From positions 109,323 through 173,322 of the forward strand of contig CALBXN010000119.1 in NCBI GenBank assembly GCA_937890485.1: a stretch of DNA of 64,000 bases, given 5' to 3'. The notes beneath the pieces were generated by a model. It did not search any database and was not told the DNA's origin. It worked only from the letters and a program-made list of their open reading frames with translations. Shown here piece after piece: positions 50,324 through 58,471 of this stretch (the first letter of the stretch is position 1; every line of letters begins with the position of its first letter). Made by a program: the position numbers and the translations under genes. The stretch comes from an uncultured Treponema sp. (GTDB taxonomy: Bacteria; Spirochaetota; Spirochaetia; Treponematales; Treponemataceae).

Positions 50324-51303
50324 TTCCTACCTTATGCAGAATCCTTATAACCCCTAAAATCGTGCACATATACATAAAATTGTTAGAAAATAATGATAAA
50401 AAAACAATTCAAAAAGGTTTAAAAGTATTGAGTCTTTTTGATGGGATATCATGTGGCATGGTTGCCCTTGAACGAGTTGGGATTAAAGTTGATAAATATG
50501 TTGCTTATGAAATTGAAGAGAATGCAATTAAAGTAAGTAAACACAACTATCCACAAATAGAGCAAAAAGGAGATGTATTTAATGCCATATATAAAGAGGG
50601 AGAATTTGATTTATTGATTGGTGGAAGTCCATGTACTTATTGGAGTATTGCAAAAGCTGGACGAGGTAGAGAAGTAATTTCTAGTGGTTTAGGTTGGGAA
50701 TTATTCATGCAATATGTAAGAGCACTAAAGGAAGTAAAGCCAAAATATTTTTTATATGAAAATAATGAAAGCATGTCTGATGATATAAAAAATGAGATAA
50801 CTAAGCAACTTGGTGTTGATCCAATTATGATAGATAGTGCTGATTTTTCTGCACAACATAGAAAGAGGCTTTATTGGACAAACATTCCAGTTGATATGAA
50901 TTGGGAAAAGTCTGATTTGCTTTTTGAAGATATTATGCAGCACAATGTTGAACATAAAAAGCGAGATTTTGAAAAATGGAAACATACAATCAAGGTATCA
51001 AAAGATGGAATGAATATTAGATATGATACTTCAGGAAAAGGTCACTATGGACAAGGTAATAGAGCTAAAAAGCCTGGACAGAAATGGAATACTCTTCCGG
51101 CTGCTGGAAGTAATACTAAAAATGATATATGGATGGAAGATTATGTATCATGGCATTTAACATCAGTTGAAATGGAGCGATTGCAAACACTTCCAGATGG
51201 ATATACAAGTTGCTTAAATTCAGATATAAAAAGTATGCGTTGTTGTGGCAATGGGTGGACAGTTGATGTTATAGCACATCTTTTAAAGAATATTCCTCAT
51301 TGA
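50320..51303 (+). CDS. DNA C5-cytosine methyltransferase 2
   Basis: The core starts near residue 33 (KVLSLFDGISCGMVALERVG), with motif IV GSPCTYWSIA, motif VI YENNES, motif VIII HRKRLYWTNIP and motif X CGNGWTVDVI. The first 30 residues are atypical and may be spurious; the ATG at 50320 has no ribosome site but is coupled to a leader ORF. It is a distant paralogue of the enzyme at 48986, probably with another target sequence. Confidence 0.88.
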   Translation: MIPTLCRILITPKIVHIYIKLLENNDKKTIQKGLKVLSLFDGISCGMVALERVGIKVDKYVAYEIEENAIKVSKHNYPQIEQKGDVFNAIYKEGEFDLLIGGSPCTYWSIAKAGRGREVISSGLGWELFMQYVRALKEVKPKYFLYENNESMSDDIKNEITKQLGVDPIMIDSADFSAQHRKRLYWTNIPVDMNWEKSDLLFEDIMQHNVEHKKRDFEKWKHTIKVSKDGMNIRYDTSGKGHYGQGNRAKKPGQKWNTLPAAGSNTKNDIWMEDYVSWHLTSVEMERLQTLPDGYTSCLNSDIKSMRCCGNGWTVDVIAHLLKNIPH

Positions 51304-51323
51304 AATTAATATGGAGATATATT

Positions 51324-51587
51324 ATGGATAGAGAAAAGTTGGTAGAAAGTGGTTATGAAAAGACCAAAAAAGTAGTTGATAAAATGATAGAGTCGCATAA
51401 TTGTACCGAAAAGAAAGTCAAGATTTCCTACAAACTTACATTAGAAATCAAATGCCAAAGGACTGAATCTGGTGGAGCATATGGATTTGAAATATATGCA
51501 ATTGTAAATGGGAAAGCCGTTGACTGTTGTTCGGATCACAATTCAATTGACAGAGATATCAAATATTTAATCAGATGTTATGCGTAA
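51324..51587 (+). CDS. Unknown protein, 87 aa
   Basis: GGAG precedes the ATG at 51324. The protein looks alpha-beta, soluble, with a CC pair near residue 69. No motif recognised. Confidence 0.5.
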   Translation: MDREKLVESGYEKTKKVVDKMIESHNCTEKKVKISYKLTLEIKCQRTESGGAYGFEIYAIVNGKAVDCCSDHNSIDRDIKYLIRCYA

Positions 51588-51604
51588 AGGGGAAGAGATA
51601 AATT

Positions 51605-51787
51605 ATGAGATATGGTTTTGAGTGTCCTAATTGTGGACACAAAGAAGAGCTTGAAATGAGAATTACCGAATACACATCAGAGGGGCATATGTGTCCTGAG
51701 TGCAACACAGAAATGAGAAGAGATGTTTCAACAATGGGTTGCATGAGTATTGATAAAACAGGTGGGTTTTATAGAAAACTCAATTAG
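51605..51787 (+). CDS. FmdB-like zinc ribbon, 60 aa
   Basis: MRYGFECPNCGHKEEL and CPECNTEMRRD give the two CxxC knuckles of the FmdB/CxxC_CxxC regulatory family. The C-terminus (GGFYRKLN) resembles a tail seen in phage members. Function unknown. Confidence 0.65.
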   Translation: MRYGFECPNCGHKEELEMRITEYTSEGHMCPECNTEMRRDVSTMGCMSIDKTGGFYRKLN

Positions 51788-51796
51788 GAGGTAGCC

Positions 51797-52339
51797 ATGA
51801 AAAAGGCATTAATCGTAAATTTATTTGGTGTGCCTGGTGCTGGTAAAAGCACAGGTGCAGCATATGTTTTCGCAAATCTAAAGATGCATGGTATTAATGC
51901 ATAACTTGTAACAGAATTTGCCAAAGATAAAGTATGGGAAGAGAATGAAGCTGTGTTTAAAAACCAAGCATACTTGTTTGGGAAACAGAGTTTTAAGATT
52001 AGTAGATGTGCAGACAAGGTTGATGTAATTGTTACAGATAGTCCTTTACCATTAAGTATTTTCTATAATAATGATCCGTTATTAACAGAAAATTTCAATA
52101 AGAGTGTAATGGACGTATTCAATGGATATGAGAACAGAAATTATTTGCTTTTAAGAACAAAGCCATATAATCCGGCTGGCAGATTACAAACAGAAAAAGA
52201 AAGTGATGCTTTAAAGAAACCTTTAGTAGAATTACTTAAAAAATATAACATCTCATACGAAGAGTCAACTGGTGATATTGCTGGTTACAACAAAATCGTA
52301 GAAGATGTTTTAAATATAATTACAAACAACCAAAAATAA
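51797..52339 (+). pseudogene. P-loop nucleotide kinase-like gene with internal TAA
   Basis: AGGAGG lies 7 nt before the ATG. Codons 1-35 encode a P-loop (LIVNLFGVPGAGKSTGAAY), then TAA (51902-51904) interrupts. The same frame continues for 145 codons of good coding sequence (LVTEFAKDKVWEENEAVF...DSPLPLS..) to 52339. The stop sits where homologous ATPases of the AAA_28 type have a charged residue, so a single base change or read-through is the simplest explanation. No ATG with a ribosome site restarts it nearby. Confidence 0.7.
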
Positions 52340-52354
52340 AGGAGATATACAAAC

Positions 52355-53139
52355 ATGGATTTGAATACAATTTACAATGAAGATTTATTTTCTACAATAA
52401 ATCGAATGAACATGGGGGGATTTTTGCAGATGTAATACTCACTTCTCCACCATATAACACAGGTAGAAACTGTGGAGAAAAAGGTAATAAAGAAAAAAGA
52501 TTGGATAATCACGAAACTAGATATGATATTTATTTGGAGAAAAGAAATAAAAATGAATACATAGAGTGGACTGAAGAAATTTTCAATGCTTACGATACTA
52601 TTTTAGCTGAAAATGGCTGCATTTTATACAATATGTCATATGGGAATGAAAACCCAACTCAAATGTGGCTAACAATCGCTAGTATCATTGAAAATACCAA
52701 TTTTACAATTGCCGATACAATCATATGGAAGAAGAAAACTGCATTACCAAACAATGTCAGTAGCAATAAACTGACAAGAATTTGTGAATTTGTATTTGTT
52801 CTATGTAGAAAATCTGAATATAAAACTTTCAAATCCAATAAGAAAGTAATCAGTTATAGCAAACGTGGACAAAAAATCTATGAAAATATCTATAACTTTG
52901 TTGAAGCAAGAAACAATGACGGTTCTTGCAAAATAAATAAAGCTACATATTCTACAGAACTTTGCGAAAAACTGTTAAGCATTTATGCACAGGATAATTC
53001 AGTTATATATGACAGCTTTATGGGAACTGGAACAACTGCAGTAGCTGCATTGAAATTAGGTCATCGTTATATTGGTAGCGAATTATCTGAAGCTCAATGC
53101 AAATATGCAGAGGAAAGAATCAAAAAGGAAATAGCTTAA
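52355..53139 (+). CDS. DNA N6-adenine/N4-cytosine methyltransferase 2, needs -1 frameshift
   Basis: Zero frame: 22 codons ending ..INRMNMGG, then stop TAA at 52433. The -1 frame continues IFADVILTSPPYNTG.. with the catalytic SPPY motif and the AdoMet motif YDSFMGTGTT near the C-terminus. The slip site is G-GGG-GGA (52414-52420). A stem TTCTCCAC/GTGGAGAA (52443-52450, 52472-52479) lies 22 nt downstream. Slippage gives 261 residues. The same NMGG junction occurs in the gene at 47017. AAAGGAG precedes the ATG, after a copy of the dispersed motif. Confidence 0.8.
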
Positions 53140-53165
53140 ATAAGTGGAGGCTATTAGGAACAATA

Positions 53166-53693
53166 ATGGACAGTATATTAAGAAAAATATTTGATGGTGT
53201 TTCACCTGACTTAATCAATAAAAATGGGGAACTTATCTTCATTGAAGAAAAAAGAGAAGCAGATAAGAATGCGTATATTATACAAACAGAAATATCCAGT
53301 AACAATGAAAGTTATATGAAGGTGTTAAGTGGTAAAGTAGCACGTTCTTGGATAAAACAATTGCATTACTACAAGATGTTTCATTTTATGCAGATGTTTG
53401 GTGTAGTCAAAGATGATAGAGAAACATACGAAATCCCGTATGAAGAAATAATAGATAAAATTAATGAAATTGGGTGTGTAAATTGTATCAGTTTAGAAGA
53501 ATTAGCCAAAGCAATAGAGAATACAGAAATAAACACAAGAACACAAAAGGATGTTGAAAAAGATATTAAATCATTAAAGAAAAGGATTAAACATAGCAGA
53601 AGTCCTCTCGAAAAAAAGCAGTTTGAGAAAGAACTAAATAGTTTGTATAAGGAGAAAAAGAGATGGAAGATAACACAAAAATTTACGAATTAA
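53166..53693 (+). CDS. Unknown protein with coiled-coil tail, 175 aa
   Basis: An N-terminal alpha-beta part and a lysine-rich helical tail (DIKSLKKRIKHS..LEKKQFEKELNSLYKEKKR). The ATG at 53166 was chosen for the AGGA 7 nt upstream. It overlaps the next gene by 31 nt. No family recognised. Confidence 0.55.
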   Translation: MDSILRKIFDGVSPDLINKNGELIFIEEKREADKNAYIIQTEISSNNESYMKVLSGKVARSWIKQLHYYKMFHFMQMFGVVKDDRETYEIPYEEIIDKINEIGCVNCISLEELAKAIENTEINTRTQKDVEKDIKSLKKRIKHSRSPLEKKQFEKELNSLYKEKKRWKITQKFTN

Positions 53694-54802
53694 CATTAAC
53701 ACCAAATTATGTTTCTGACTGGACTTTTAATGATGCTATGCGTGAACTTATCCAAAATGGAACGGATCAAGAAATTATGCAGCCAAACAACAAATTCTCA
53801 ATGGACTACAACGAAGAAAAGAAAGAATTGATTCTTCACAATGAAACATCAAAACTTCATATCAATACTTTACTTCTTGGTCGCAGTTCTAAATCAAATA
53901 ATGAAGAAACTGTTGGAAAATTTGGCGAAGGATATAAAATTGCAGCACTTGTTCTTAATCGCCTGGGAAAATCCTTTACGATTTATAACAACGAGAAAAA
54001 CGAAGTATGGACTTCCAGATTCAAAAATTCTGAAAAATGGCTTGAGAAAATCTTGGCTTTCTATGTGACAAAAAGTACAACAACAAACAGAGGTTTAGAT
54101 ATAGTTATTGGTAATGTGTCAAACAATGAATACGAAGATTTGTATGAGGTTTGGCTTGGATTGGGCGATAAAGACAGTTATGAAAAAGTCACAACAAGCT
54201 ATGGCGAAATCATAACAGACGAATATTATCAAGGGCATATTTTTGTAAATGGACTTGCCGTTTATTTTGATAGAGAAATGAACTATGGTTATAACTTTAA
54301 GCCACAATATATTTCTTTGGAAAGAGATAGAAAAACTTGTAGTAGCTGGGATGTAGAAACCATGACTTCCAAAATGATTACTGAAGCTGTATTGAATGGC
54401 GATATAGAAATGGAAGAAGTGGAAGAATTAATTGGTGGTCAAAGTAGAGATGTTGGGCATTATACGTTTACAACATATTGCTCTGATACACAAGAAGTAA
54501 TTCGAAAACTTATTGAATCATTTGATAAGCAGCATCCAGAACCATTTGCAATACCTGTAAATTCACAAAGTAAAATTGATTTAGTAAAGTCATATGGTGG
54601 CAAACCAATCGTTGTGCCATATAGAATTGCAGATTTGCTAAAAGATGAAACAGAAAGAAGAATTACAAAACTTATTACATCTATTCCGGCAGAAACTATG
54701 ACAATCAAAGAGAGGCTGCAGAGATGGATTAATGCGTATAGAAGTAGATTAACAGAAGAATCAATAAAACAGTTTGATGATATTTTGGACAGAATGGAAT
54801 AG
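53663..54802 (+). CDS. GHKL-type ATPase domain protein
   Basis: 379 residues. The N box MRELIQNGTDQE (about residue 25) and the glycine box GKFGEGYKIAAL (about 91) are characteristic of the GHKL ATP-binding fold (HSP90, gyrase B, MutL, MORC). The G1 motif is less clear. The C-terminal half is unrecognised. AAGGAG precedes the start. GHKL proteins in phage accessory regions often belong to defence or chaperone-like systems. Confidence 0.72.
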   Translation: MEDNTKIYELTLTPNYVSDWTFNDAMRELIQNGTDQEIMQPNNKFSMDYNEEKKELILHNETSKLHINTLLLGRSSKSNNEETVGKFGEGYKIAALVLNRLGKSFTIYNNEKNEVWTSRFKNSEKWLEKILAFYVTKSTTTNRGLDIVIGNVSNNEYEDLYEVWLGLGDKDSYEKVTTSYGEIITDEYYQGHIFVNGLAVYFDREMNYGYNFKPQYISLERDRKTCSSWDVETMTSKMITEAVLNGDIEMEEVEELIGGQSRDVGHYTFTTYCSDTQEVIRKLIESFDKQHPEPFAIPVNSQSKIDLVKSYGGKPIVVPYRIADLLKDETERRITKLITSIPAETMTIKERLQRWINAYRSRLTEESIKQFDDILDRME

Positions 54803-54837
54803 GAATAAATATATGGTTTGAATTTTAGAGGTATATT

Positions 54838-55794
54838 ATGGAGAAAAAAGATATTACAAATGGATTAAGAAAAAGATTTTGTAAGGATGCAAATGTTCCA
54901 ATTACGATTTTTAATTTTTCTTTATTTGAACATCGAGTTGATCTTTTTAATGATCAATATGATACACGTAGAAAATATAATGATTTTGTAGAGGATTTAA
55001 AATCTTTTGAAACAGAACAAGATTATTTTGAGCACTATAATAATGTTAAAGATAGGGCAATCGATGACATTAAAAATTCTGCCGGATATAAATTGTTTAA
55101 TGAAATGGATATGAAGAAATTTCAAGTTGGCGATTCTTTGCGAAAAATCACATCAAAAGATATTTACCACGAATCTAATGTTGGCAAATTCTTTATTTCT
55201 ATTGATATGAGACAAGCAAATTTTAATACACTAAAAAGTTTCTCAGCAGATATTTTCAATAATAGGGAATCATGGGAACAATTTATTAGGCAATATACAG
55301 ACTGTAAACATATTGTAGAAAGTAAGTATGTAAGGCAAGTAATTATGGGAAATTGCAATCCAGGCAGACATATCACGTATGAAAAGTATTTAATGTCACT
55401 AGCATTGCAGAAATTAATTGATTCAGAATTAATTAGCATTAATAATGTTGTGATGTTTTCAAATGATGAAATTATTATTGTTTGTAATAATTTACCACTA
55501 AATGAACAACTGGAGATAAGAAATAAAATTTTAAGTGCCATTGGAGAAGATAAGTACAGAGTAGAATTTTTCAAGTTGGTTGATCTTAATGGGTTTGGTT
55601 ACGTAAAGCTATATACCAATAAGAAGATGGATTTTAAATGTGTAGAACCTGAATTTCTCCCAATGATTCTAAGAAAATTAAAGGGTGAAGTAATCTCTGA
55701 ATTTGACAAAAGATTCTGGTTCAAAGGAGAAATATGCACATTCTTAAATATTCCAGAAGCTATTGAAAACTTAAGTGTAGAAATAAACAAGTAA
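54838..55794 (+). CDS. Unknown protein with palm-like motif pattern, 318 aa
   Basis: The centre shows, in order, FISIDMRQANFNTLKSF, then GNCNPGRHITYEKYLMS and VVMFSNDEIIIV. The D-x-R-Q-A-N-F block, the G-N-x-N-P block and the F-S-N-D-E strand turn recall motifs A, B and C of palm-domain polymerases, but the fit is loose and no family is recognised. The N-terminus is helical and charged. AGAGGTATATT precedes the ATG. Confidence 0.5.
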   Translation: MEKKDITNGLRKRFCKDANVPITIFNFSLFEHRVDLFNDQYDTRRKYNDFVEDLKSFETEQDYFEHYNNVKDRAIDDIKNSAGYKLFNEMDMKKFQVGDSLRKITSKDIYHESNVGKFFISIDMRQANFNTLKSFSADIFNNRESWEQFIRQYTDCKHIVESKYVRQVIMGNCNPGRHITYEKYLMSLALQKLIDSELISINNVVMFSNDEIIIVCNNLPLNEQLEIRNKILSAIGEDKYRVEFFKLVDLNGFGYVKLYTNKKMDFKCVEPEFLPMILRKLKGEVISEFDKRFWFKGEICTFLNIPEAIENLSVEINK

Positions 55795-55857
55795 TGTTTA
55801 ATATATAAAACAAAAATAATGCATTGGTTTATTTAATTAAACATAATGGAGGGATTT

Positions 55858-56259
55858 ATGACCTGGAAAGAACGTGTGGAAAAATTACTTGAAATTTGCA
55901 TTAGAGAAGAAGAGAAATATGAGAAATTTGCCGGAGAATGCATGAATAAAAATAACCTATTTGGTATGTCGATACATAATGCAGAAGCCGGAGTATTTAC
56001 AAGAATGAGATGGAAAATTGAAGATATGTTGTTTGTTGAAGGGAAAACTACTATGGAATTTAATGTGGCTTATAACCTTATGAAAAAAGGTGCAAAAATC
56101 AAACTTCCTGAATGGGAGGGTTACTGGTATTGGGATGAAAAGAAGAATACCATTATGATACATACAAAAGAAGGAACTGAATTAGATATTAGAGAATCCG
56201 AAGATATGGATTTTACAATGAAGAATATTTGTAGAGATGATTGGATAGAAGCAAATTAA
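55858..56259 (+). CDS. Tad2-like (DUF2829) protein with helical N-terminus
   Basis: 133 residues from the ATG at 55858 (GGAGG). The C-terminal 70 residues, MEFNVAYNLMKKGAKIKLPEWEG..ICRDDWIEA, fit the DUF2829 pattern 'F..AL..lk.Gkkv.r..W.g...DW.'. Members of this family (Tad2) bind the signal molecule of Thoeris defence and so block it. The helical N-terminal 60 residues are extra. The stop lies inside the left inverted repeat of the invertible segment. Confidence 0.6.
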   Translation: MTWKERVEKLLEICIREEEKYEKFAGECMNKNNLFGMSIHNAEAGVFTRMRWKIEDMLFVEGKTTMEFNVAYNLMKKGAKIKLPEWEGYWYWDEKKNTIMIHTKEGTELDIRESEDMDFTMKNICRDDWIEAN

Positions 56260-56515
56260 AAACTGGTTTTATTCGTTCTGCAGTTTCTTCCCAAGTTTCA
56301 AATTGCAAATCGTTTAAATTAGGGCATTTCGAGTGTTTTTTATAAGAAACGGATAAATCATCATTTATGATTATCTTATATAAAAATACAAGATTGCCCT
56401 TTTTGTCATATGCCTTAACGATGGAATTATCAAGCCAAAAAGTTCCTGGGAATATCGGTAAATCAAGGCTTTGAGATTTCCACATATCAATCAATTCTTT
56501 GTATATTGGTTGCAT
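56213..56515 (-). CDS. Inverted N-terminal coding segment of the PAPS-reductase-family gene
   Basis: On the minus strand an ATG at 56515 follows AGGAGG (plus positions 56520-56525) and encodes WKSQSLDLPIFPGTFWLD... up to TAERIKPVF, then runs out of the segment into an antisense tail of the Tad2-like gene. IKPVF matches, codon for codon, IEPVF at the start of the + strand gene (56529-56543). So this is most likely the displaced N-terminus (86 residues) of that gene, present here in inverted orientation, not an independent gene. Confidence 0.7.
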   Translation of the reverse strand: MQPIYKELIDMWKSQSLDLPIFPGTFWLDNSIVKAYDKKGNLVFLYKIIINDDLSVSYKKHSKCPNLNDLQFETWEETAERIKPVFNLLLSNHLYKYSSL

Positions 56516-56543
56516 TTTTCCTCCTTTGATAGAACCAGTTTTT
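56258..56543. other. Invertible DNA segment 1 (15-bp inverted repeats)
   Basis: AAAAACTGGTTTTAT (56258-56272) and ATAGAACCAGTTTTT (56529-56543) are inverted repeats, 14 of 15 matching. Both are read in the same codon phase. Inversion would put the segment's AGGAGG and ATG about 25 nt after the stop of the Tad2-like gene and fuse 86 codons in frame to the PAPS-reductase-family gene, giving 423 residues. The present orientation is OFF. Confidence 0.8.
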
Positions 56544-57557
56544 CAACAAAAGGAAAGAGAAAGTCTGCAGCTCATAAATGAAACATTGTCAAAATATAAG
56601 GAACATACGCCATATATGTTACATTCCACTGGAAAGGATAGTGTAGTTGTTGAACATTTATGCAAATTAAGTTCTTATAATGTTAGAACGGTTTTCAACA
56701 ATACAACATTAGATTGCTCAGATACATACAAAATAGTCAACCAACACAAATATGAATGGGAGATTACAACACCAGACGAAGGATTCTATCAATATGTAAA
56801 ACGTGCCAATTTCATACCTACAAGATTTGGTCGTGGTTGCTGCACAATATTTAAAGAGGGCAATCATATAGAACACTTCAAAGACGTTGATAAAGCTATA
56901 TGGATTATGGGTGTAAGAAATGATGAATCAGCTAAAAGAGCAAACAGGCAAGATGTAGAACGTAATCCGAAGTGGGGCAATAAGGACTGGATCGGTTTAC
57001 TTCCTATTAGAAAGTGGACTGAATTAGAAATATGGTGCTATATTATTTATAACAAATTATGCGTAAATCCTAAGTATAAAAAGGGTTATAAGAGAGTAGG
57101 CTGCTCCATTGCGTGTCCATTCTATACTAAGACAACCTGGTATCTTGATAAATACTGGTATAGAAAACAATACGACAGATGGCACAAAATTCTTGAAGAA
57201 GATTTTATTAAAAATGGGAAATGGTGTGTGCTGAACTGTACATTAGAAGAATATCACAGATATTGGAATGGTGGCATTGTGCGAGAACAGCCAACAGAAG
57301 AAGTTATAACTGAGTTTATGAAATATAAAAATATTACTGATAGAGTAGTGGCAGAAAAATATTTCAATAAACAATGTACTATCTGCGACAAAGATATAAG
57401 ATCCAAAGATACCATTGCTATGAACCTTAAATTACGTGGCAGAAACATAACAAAATTTATGTGTAAAAGATGTCTTATGAAATCCTTAAATATGGATAAA
57501 GACAAGTGGAATGAACAAATAGAATCATTCAAAGAACAGGGATGTTCATTATTTTAA
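56499..57557 (+). CDS. PAPS reductase-family protein 2 (DndC-like), separated from its N-terminus
   Basis: The PP-loop YMLHSTGKDSVVVEHL begins about 44 residues in. TRFGRGCCT, GCSIACPFYTK and a C-terminal zinc-like group CTICDKD..CKRC follow. The superfamily includes PAPS reductase and DndC. The frame opens at 56499, but there is no ribosome site there, and the first 10 codons are antisense to the inverted segment. True coding + sequence probably starts at 56529, with the missing N-terminus lying inverted just upstream. Confidence 0.8.
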   Translation: MYIGCIFPPLIEPVFQQKERESLQLINETLSKYKEHTPYMLHSTGKDSVVVEHLCKLSSYNVRTVFNNTTLDCSDTYKIVNQHKYEWEITTPDEGFYQYVKRANFIPTRFGRGCCTIFKEGNHIEHFKDVDKAIWIMGVRNDESAKRANRQDVERNPKWGNKDWIGLLPIRKWTELEIWCYIIYNKLCVNPKYKKGYKRVGCSIACPFYTKTTWYLDKYWYRKQYDRWHKILEEDFIKNGKWCVLNCTLEEYHRYWNGGIVREQPTEEVITEFMKYKNITDRVVAEKYFNKQCTICDKDIRSKDTIAMNLKLRGRNITKFMCKRCLMKSLNMDKDKWNEQIESFKEQGCSLF

Positions 57558-57582
57558 AAAACGTGGCTTCGCCCACGTTTTT
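57556..57582 (+). terminator. Strong intrinsic terminator
   Basis: AAAACGTGG and CCACGTTTTT form a hairpin (loop CTTCGC) followed by T residues. It ends the unit after the PAPS-reductase-family gene. Confidence 0.85.
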
Positions 57583-57605
57583 ATTATAAAATTTCTTAAA
57601 AGCTC

Positions 57606-57633
57606 TTGACATTGGCGAAATTTTGTATATAAT
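57606..57633 (+). promoter_or_regulatory. Sigma70-type promoter
   Basis: TTGACA (57606-57611), 16-nt spacer, TATAAT (57628-57633), followed by the dispersed motif TAACAAGCAATAATAAAG at the expected transcript start. Confidence 0.8.
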
Positions 57634-57672
57634 ATATATTAACAAGCAATAATAAAGAAAGGACTGATAAAG

Positions 57673-57921
57673 ATAAAACAACTTGGTAATAATAAGAAGA
57701 TTATCGATGATAAAGAACTTAAACAGATTATTAATACCTCCTATCAGAAAGGTGTTGTTTTTGGTTGTGCGACTGCAGCAGGAGTTGTAAGAAAGCACAT
57801 AGATAAATTGACATCAGACAATCTTGAAGAAGTCAAGAAAGAACTAATTAAGTTCTGTGATGGCTTAATTGCAGTACAGGTGAAAGGAGGAAAAGGAAAT
57901 GGATCGAATGAACATCACTAA
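57673..57921 (+). CDS. Small protein, 82 aa, with apparent ATA start
   Basis: A continuous coding frame (I)KQLGNNKKIIDDKELKQII..YQKGVVFGCATAAGVVRKHID.. runs from 57673 to a TAA at 57919, overlapping the next ATG. AAAGGA lies 10 nt before ATA 57673, but no ATG, GTG or TTG is in place. Either ATA is used as a rare start or an ATG was lost. Predicted soluble, mixed alpha. Function unknown. Confidence 0.5.
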   Translation: MKQLGNNKKIIDDKELKQIINTSYQKGVVFGCATAAGVVRKHIDKLTSDNLEEVKKELIKFCDGLIAVQVKGGKGNGSNEHH

Positions 57922-58471
57922 TCATGCGATGACACGATATGCAGAACGAATTGCCGGAAGAGATGCATTAATCGACATTAACATTTATATCTCTCAGAAC
58001 AAAGACAAAATCGTAGATGATATCAATAAGATGTGTGAACATTCAGAGTTCATTTATTCTGGTCGTGTTGGTAATCGAGATAACAATGCCGTGAATGTAT
58101 ATTTATCTGGCACATGGGTTATCCTTACAGATTTAAACAACAGTAAAGTAATCACTCTTTACAAGGTTGAGTTTAATGTAGGAGAAGAATTCAATAAACA
58201 GTTTATCAATAAGATTCTTGAAAAACTGACACACGACAAAGAAGTTCTTGAAGCAAAGAAAGCAGAAGTAGCAGATGAAAAGGCTGCTTACGAACAGATT
58301 ATCAAAGACAACAAAGAAGTCATTAATGAATATCGTGGAATCATTAAAAGATTAGAGCGTAACAATGATGACTATGAGGATGTTATCAAAGGAATCGAAG
58401 CTCAGTATGCTGCAGCAGAATTAGCAGTTAAAAGAGATGTCGAAGATTTGGTAATGAGAAAGGAATTCTAA
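57899..58471 (+). CDS. Unknown protein with C-terminal coiled coil, 190 aa
   Basis: AAGGAGG precedes the ATG. The N-terminal 100 residues form a compact domain starting MNITNHAMTRYAERIAGRD, a pattern (N-H-A-x-x-R-x-x-E-R) seen in small phage RNase/toxin-like proteins. Residues 115-185 form a coiled coil. The stop overlaps the next start. The assignment is open. Confidence 0.6.
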   Translation: MDRMNITNHAMTRYAERIAGRDALIDINIYISQNKDKIVDDINKMCEHSEFIYSGRVGNRDNNAVNVYLSGTWVILTDLNNSKVITLYKVEFNVGEEFNKQFINKILEKLTHDKEVLEAKKAEVADEKAAYEQIIKDNKEVINEYRGIIKRLERNNDDYEDVIKGIEAQYAAAELAVKRDVEDLVMRKEF

